The notes under the pieces were generated by a model. The model was given only the letters and a program-made list of their open reading frames with translations. It ran no database searches and was not told the origin of the DNA. From Rhodocyclaceae bacterium (GTDB lineage Bacteria > Pseudomonadota > Gammaproteobacteria > Burkholderiales > Rhodocyclaceae): 64,000 nucleotides of DNA. The stretch's first letter is position 1, and every line of letters starts with the position of its first letter. The DNA lies in the NCBI GenBank assembly GCA_030681195.1, contig JAUXXJ010000024.1, forward strand, positions 1 through 64,000, in the 5' to 3' direction. The translations under genes were made by a program, and so were the position numbers. This document shows, piece after piece, positions 62,777 to 64,000 of the stretch.

Positions 62777-63777
62777 GTGAAGTACTCCCGATACCAATCT
62801 ACAAAGTTAGACACCCCCTGCTCTACGGATGTCGCCGGCTTGCAGCCAAACTGCTCGACCAAATCGGTGACATCAGCATAGGTATCCGGCACATCACCAG
62901 ATTGCAGTGGCAACATTTCCATCTCTGCATTTTTCCCTAGCGCATTCTCCAGCGCAGCAATGAAGTCCATCAGTTCGACCGGGCTGTTGTTACCGATGTT
63001 GTAGACGCGCCAAGGCGCACTGCTGGACCCGGGATCGGGCTTTGCGCCACTCCATGCCAAATTCGGCGGCGCTGGGCGATCAAGGATGCGGATAACACCC
63101 TCGACGATATCGTCGATGTAAGTGAAGTCGCGGCGATGCTTGCCGTAGTTAAAGACCGGAATCTTTTCGCCGGCGAGGATGGCCTTGGTAAATTTAAACA
63201 GCGCCATGTCCGGCCGGCCCCAGGGGCCATAGACCGTGAAGAAGCGCAGACCGGTCGTCGGTAGGTTGTAAAGATGACTGTAGGTGTGGGCCATCAGTTC
63301 GTTGGCTTTTTTGCTGGCGGCGTAGAGGCTCAGAGGATGATCAACGTTGTGATGCACCGAAAAAGGCATGGTGGTGTTGGCACCATAGACGCTGGAGCTA
63401 CTGGCATAGACAAGATGCTCGACGCCGTTATGCCGGCAGCCTTCGAGGATGTGGGCGAAGCCGACGATGTTGCTGTCGATGTAGGCGAGCGGGTTCTCGA
63501 TCGAGTAGCGCACCCCCGCTTGGGCAGCAAGATTCACCACGCGTTGCGGCTTGTGGGTAGCGAAGGCTACTTCGATTGCCTTGCGGTCGGCCAGATCAAT
63601 GCGCAAATGAGTGTAGTTCGGGTGCTTTGCGTGGCGCGCCAAGCGCGCTTCCTTTAAAGCGGGATCGTAGTAGTTGTTGTGGTTATCGATGCCGATGACA
63701 CTATCACCCCGCTCAAGCAGACGCAGAGCTAAGTTGGAACCGATGAATCCGGCGGCACCAGTGATGAGAACCTTCAT
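62770..63777 (-). CDS. UDP-glucuronate 4-epimerase (CapI/LspL-like)
   Basis: Predicted 335-aa extended SDR epimerase. GAAGFIGS (7-14) is the NAD loop; [20 protein letters not shown] is typical of the UDP-GlcA/GalA 4-epimerase group. [17 protein letters not shown] gives the Ser region and YAASKKANE the Tyr and Lys. It forms UDP-GalA from UDP-GlcA; no UDP-glucose dehydrogenase is in this window, so UDP-GlcA must come from elsewhere. It overlaps the MarR gene by ATGA (63774-63777). Confidence 0.91.
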   Translation of the reverse strand: MKVLITGAAGFIGSNLALRLLERGDSVIGIDNHNNYYDPALKEARLARHAKHPNYTHLRIDLADRKAIEVAFATHKPQRVVNLAAQAGVRYSIENPLAYIDSNIVGFAHILEGCRHNGVEHLVYASSSSVYGANTTMPFSVHHNVDHPLSLYAASKKANELMAHTYSHLYNLPTTGLRFFTVYGPWGRPDMALFKFTKAILAGEKIPVFNYGKHRRDFTYIDDIVEGVIRILDRPAPPNLAWSGAKPDPGSSSAPWRVYNIGNNSPVELMDFIAALENALGKNAEMEMLPLQSGDVPDTYADVTDLVEQFGCKPATSVEQGVSNFVDWYREYFTC

Positions 63778-64000
63778 GAGATCACCTTAACGATCTGCGG
63801 CATTTCGGCCTTAAGTTGCTCGATTTCCGCGTACAGCGTTTCATACTCCTCAAGCTTGCGCTTGAGGAACCGTGCCGTCAGCACCGACTTTTCTGCGAGT
63901 CCGGCCGGCGTCAATAGATAGGCATAGCCCATCTTGTGCTTGCTCTGGCTGAAATTCTGCATCTTGACCCAGCCCTTCTCCGCCAGCGCCTGAAAGCAGA
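63774..64000 (-). CDS. MarR-type EPS-associated transcriptional regulator, C-terminal part
   Basis: The gene runs off the right edge, so only the last 75 codons are present and the start is unseen. They read through the edge as [15 protein letters not shown] then [16 protein letters not shown], the wing and recognition region of a winged-helix protein, followed by a basic helix with [20 protein letters not shown]. This pattern is that of the MarR family EPS-associated regulator. It is the first gene in the block seen here and overlaps the epimerase by ATGA, so it probably controls the operon and itself. Confidence 0.85.
   Translation of the reverse strand, partial: CFQALAEKGWVKMQNFSQSKHKMGYAYLLTPAGLAEKSVLTARFLKRKLEEYETLYAEIEQLKAEMPQIVKVIS

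Noticed and set aside
1..64000. Mobile element, CRISPR array, tRNA or rRNA
   Set aside because: No transposase, integrase, direct repeat array or tRNA-like fold was noticed on either strand. Low-level remnants could be missed without a search.

Overview
The window is one uninterrupted block of 55 genes, all read on the minus strand. It is a very large surface-polysaccharide (O-antigen, capsule or exopolysaccharide) locus. No gene on the plus strand could be supported, and I found no RNA gene, insertion sequence or CRISPR array. The base composition is moderately GC-rich, with AT-richer patches. The flanking genes (an EPS-associated MarR-type regulator at the upstream end; a WbpM-type dehydratase, a short phosphoglycosyl transferase and a YdcF/ElyC protein at the downstream end) suggest a Gram-negative proteobacterium. 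A betaproteobacterium such as a member of the Rhodocyclales or Nitrosomonadales fits best, but this is inferred from gene content only.

In the direction of transcription (high to low coordinates) the layout is as follows. (1) 64000-57982: MarR-type regulator, then nucleotide-sugar genes for UDP-GalA, a UDP-HexNAcA, GDP-mannose and GDP-L-fucose. (2) 57962-48148: a nonulosonic-acid-like module with an SpsF-type cytidylyltransferase, Gfo/Idh/MocA oxidoreductase, DegT aminotransferase, epimerase, GNAT, NeuB-type synthase, asparagine-synthetase-like amidotransferase, WbpG/PseA-type amidotransferase, an unknown 128-aa protein and a zinc-ribbon methyltransferase. (3) 48092-41025: a tailoring block with a radical SAM/SPASM protein, a methyltransferase, two SGNH proteins, and an SxtJ / DUF5989 (SxtK-like) / carbamoyltransferase (SxtI-like) set. 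(4) 40883-30347: a methyltransferase, a GT-B-like protein, an ABC exporter (possible flippase) and a second nonulosonate module with NeuB, NeuC, NeuA, a methyltransferase and a capsule-type glycosyltransferase. (5) 30340-15748: two more AsnB-like amidotransferases, glycosyltransferases, an acyltransferase-3/SGNH fusion, WecB and WecC for UDP-ManNAcA, a fused dehydrogenase/oxidoreductase and more methyltransferases. (6) 15648-203: a Wzy-like polymerase/ligase, a heparinase II/III-like protein, four GT-related genes, a three-gene set for an N-acetylated 2,6-dideoxy-L-hexose, an initiation set (WbpV/WreQ-type reductase, PglC/WreU-type transferase, WbpM) that fits a D-QuiNAc-1-P start, and YdcF/ElyC.

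Together the genes can supply many activated sugars: GDP-Man, GDP-Fuc, UDP-GalA, UDP-ManNAcA or a related uronic acid, QuiNAc or FucNAc types, and one or two CMP-nonulosonates. They can also decorate a repeat unit by methylation (seven methyltransferases), carbamoylation, acylation, amidation (three AsnB-like proteins) and probably acetamidino formation. Fourteen gene pairs overlap by exactly four bases (ATGA, GTGA), so translational coupling is widespread. There is no gap over 300 bases between genes; the largest are about 140-150 bases. No Wzx, Wzz, Wza or Wzc homologue is present, so export genes beyond the ABC exporter must lie elsewhere if they exist.
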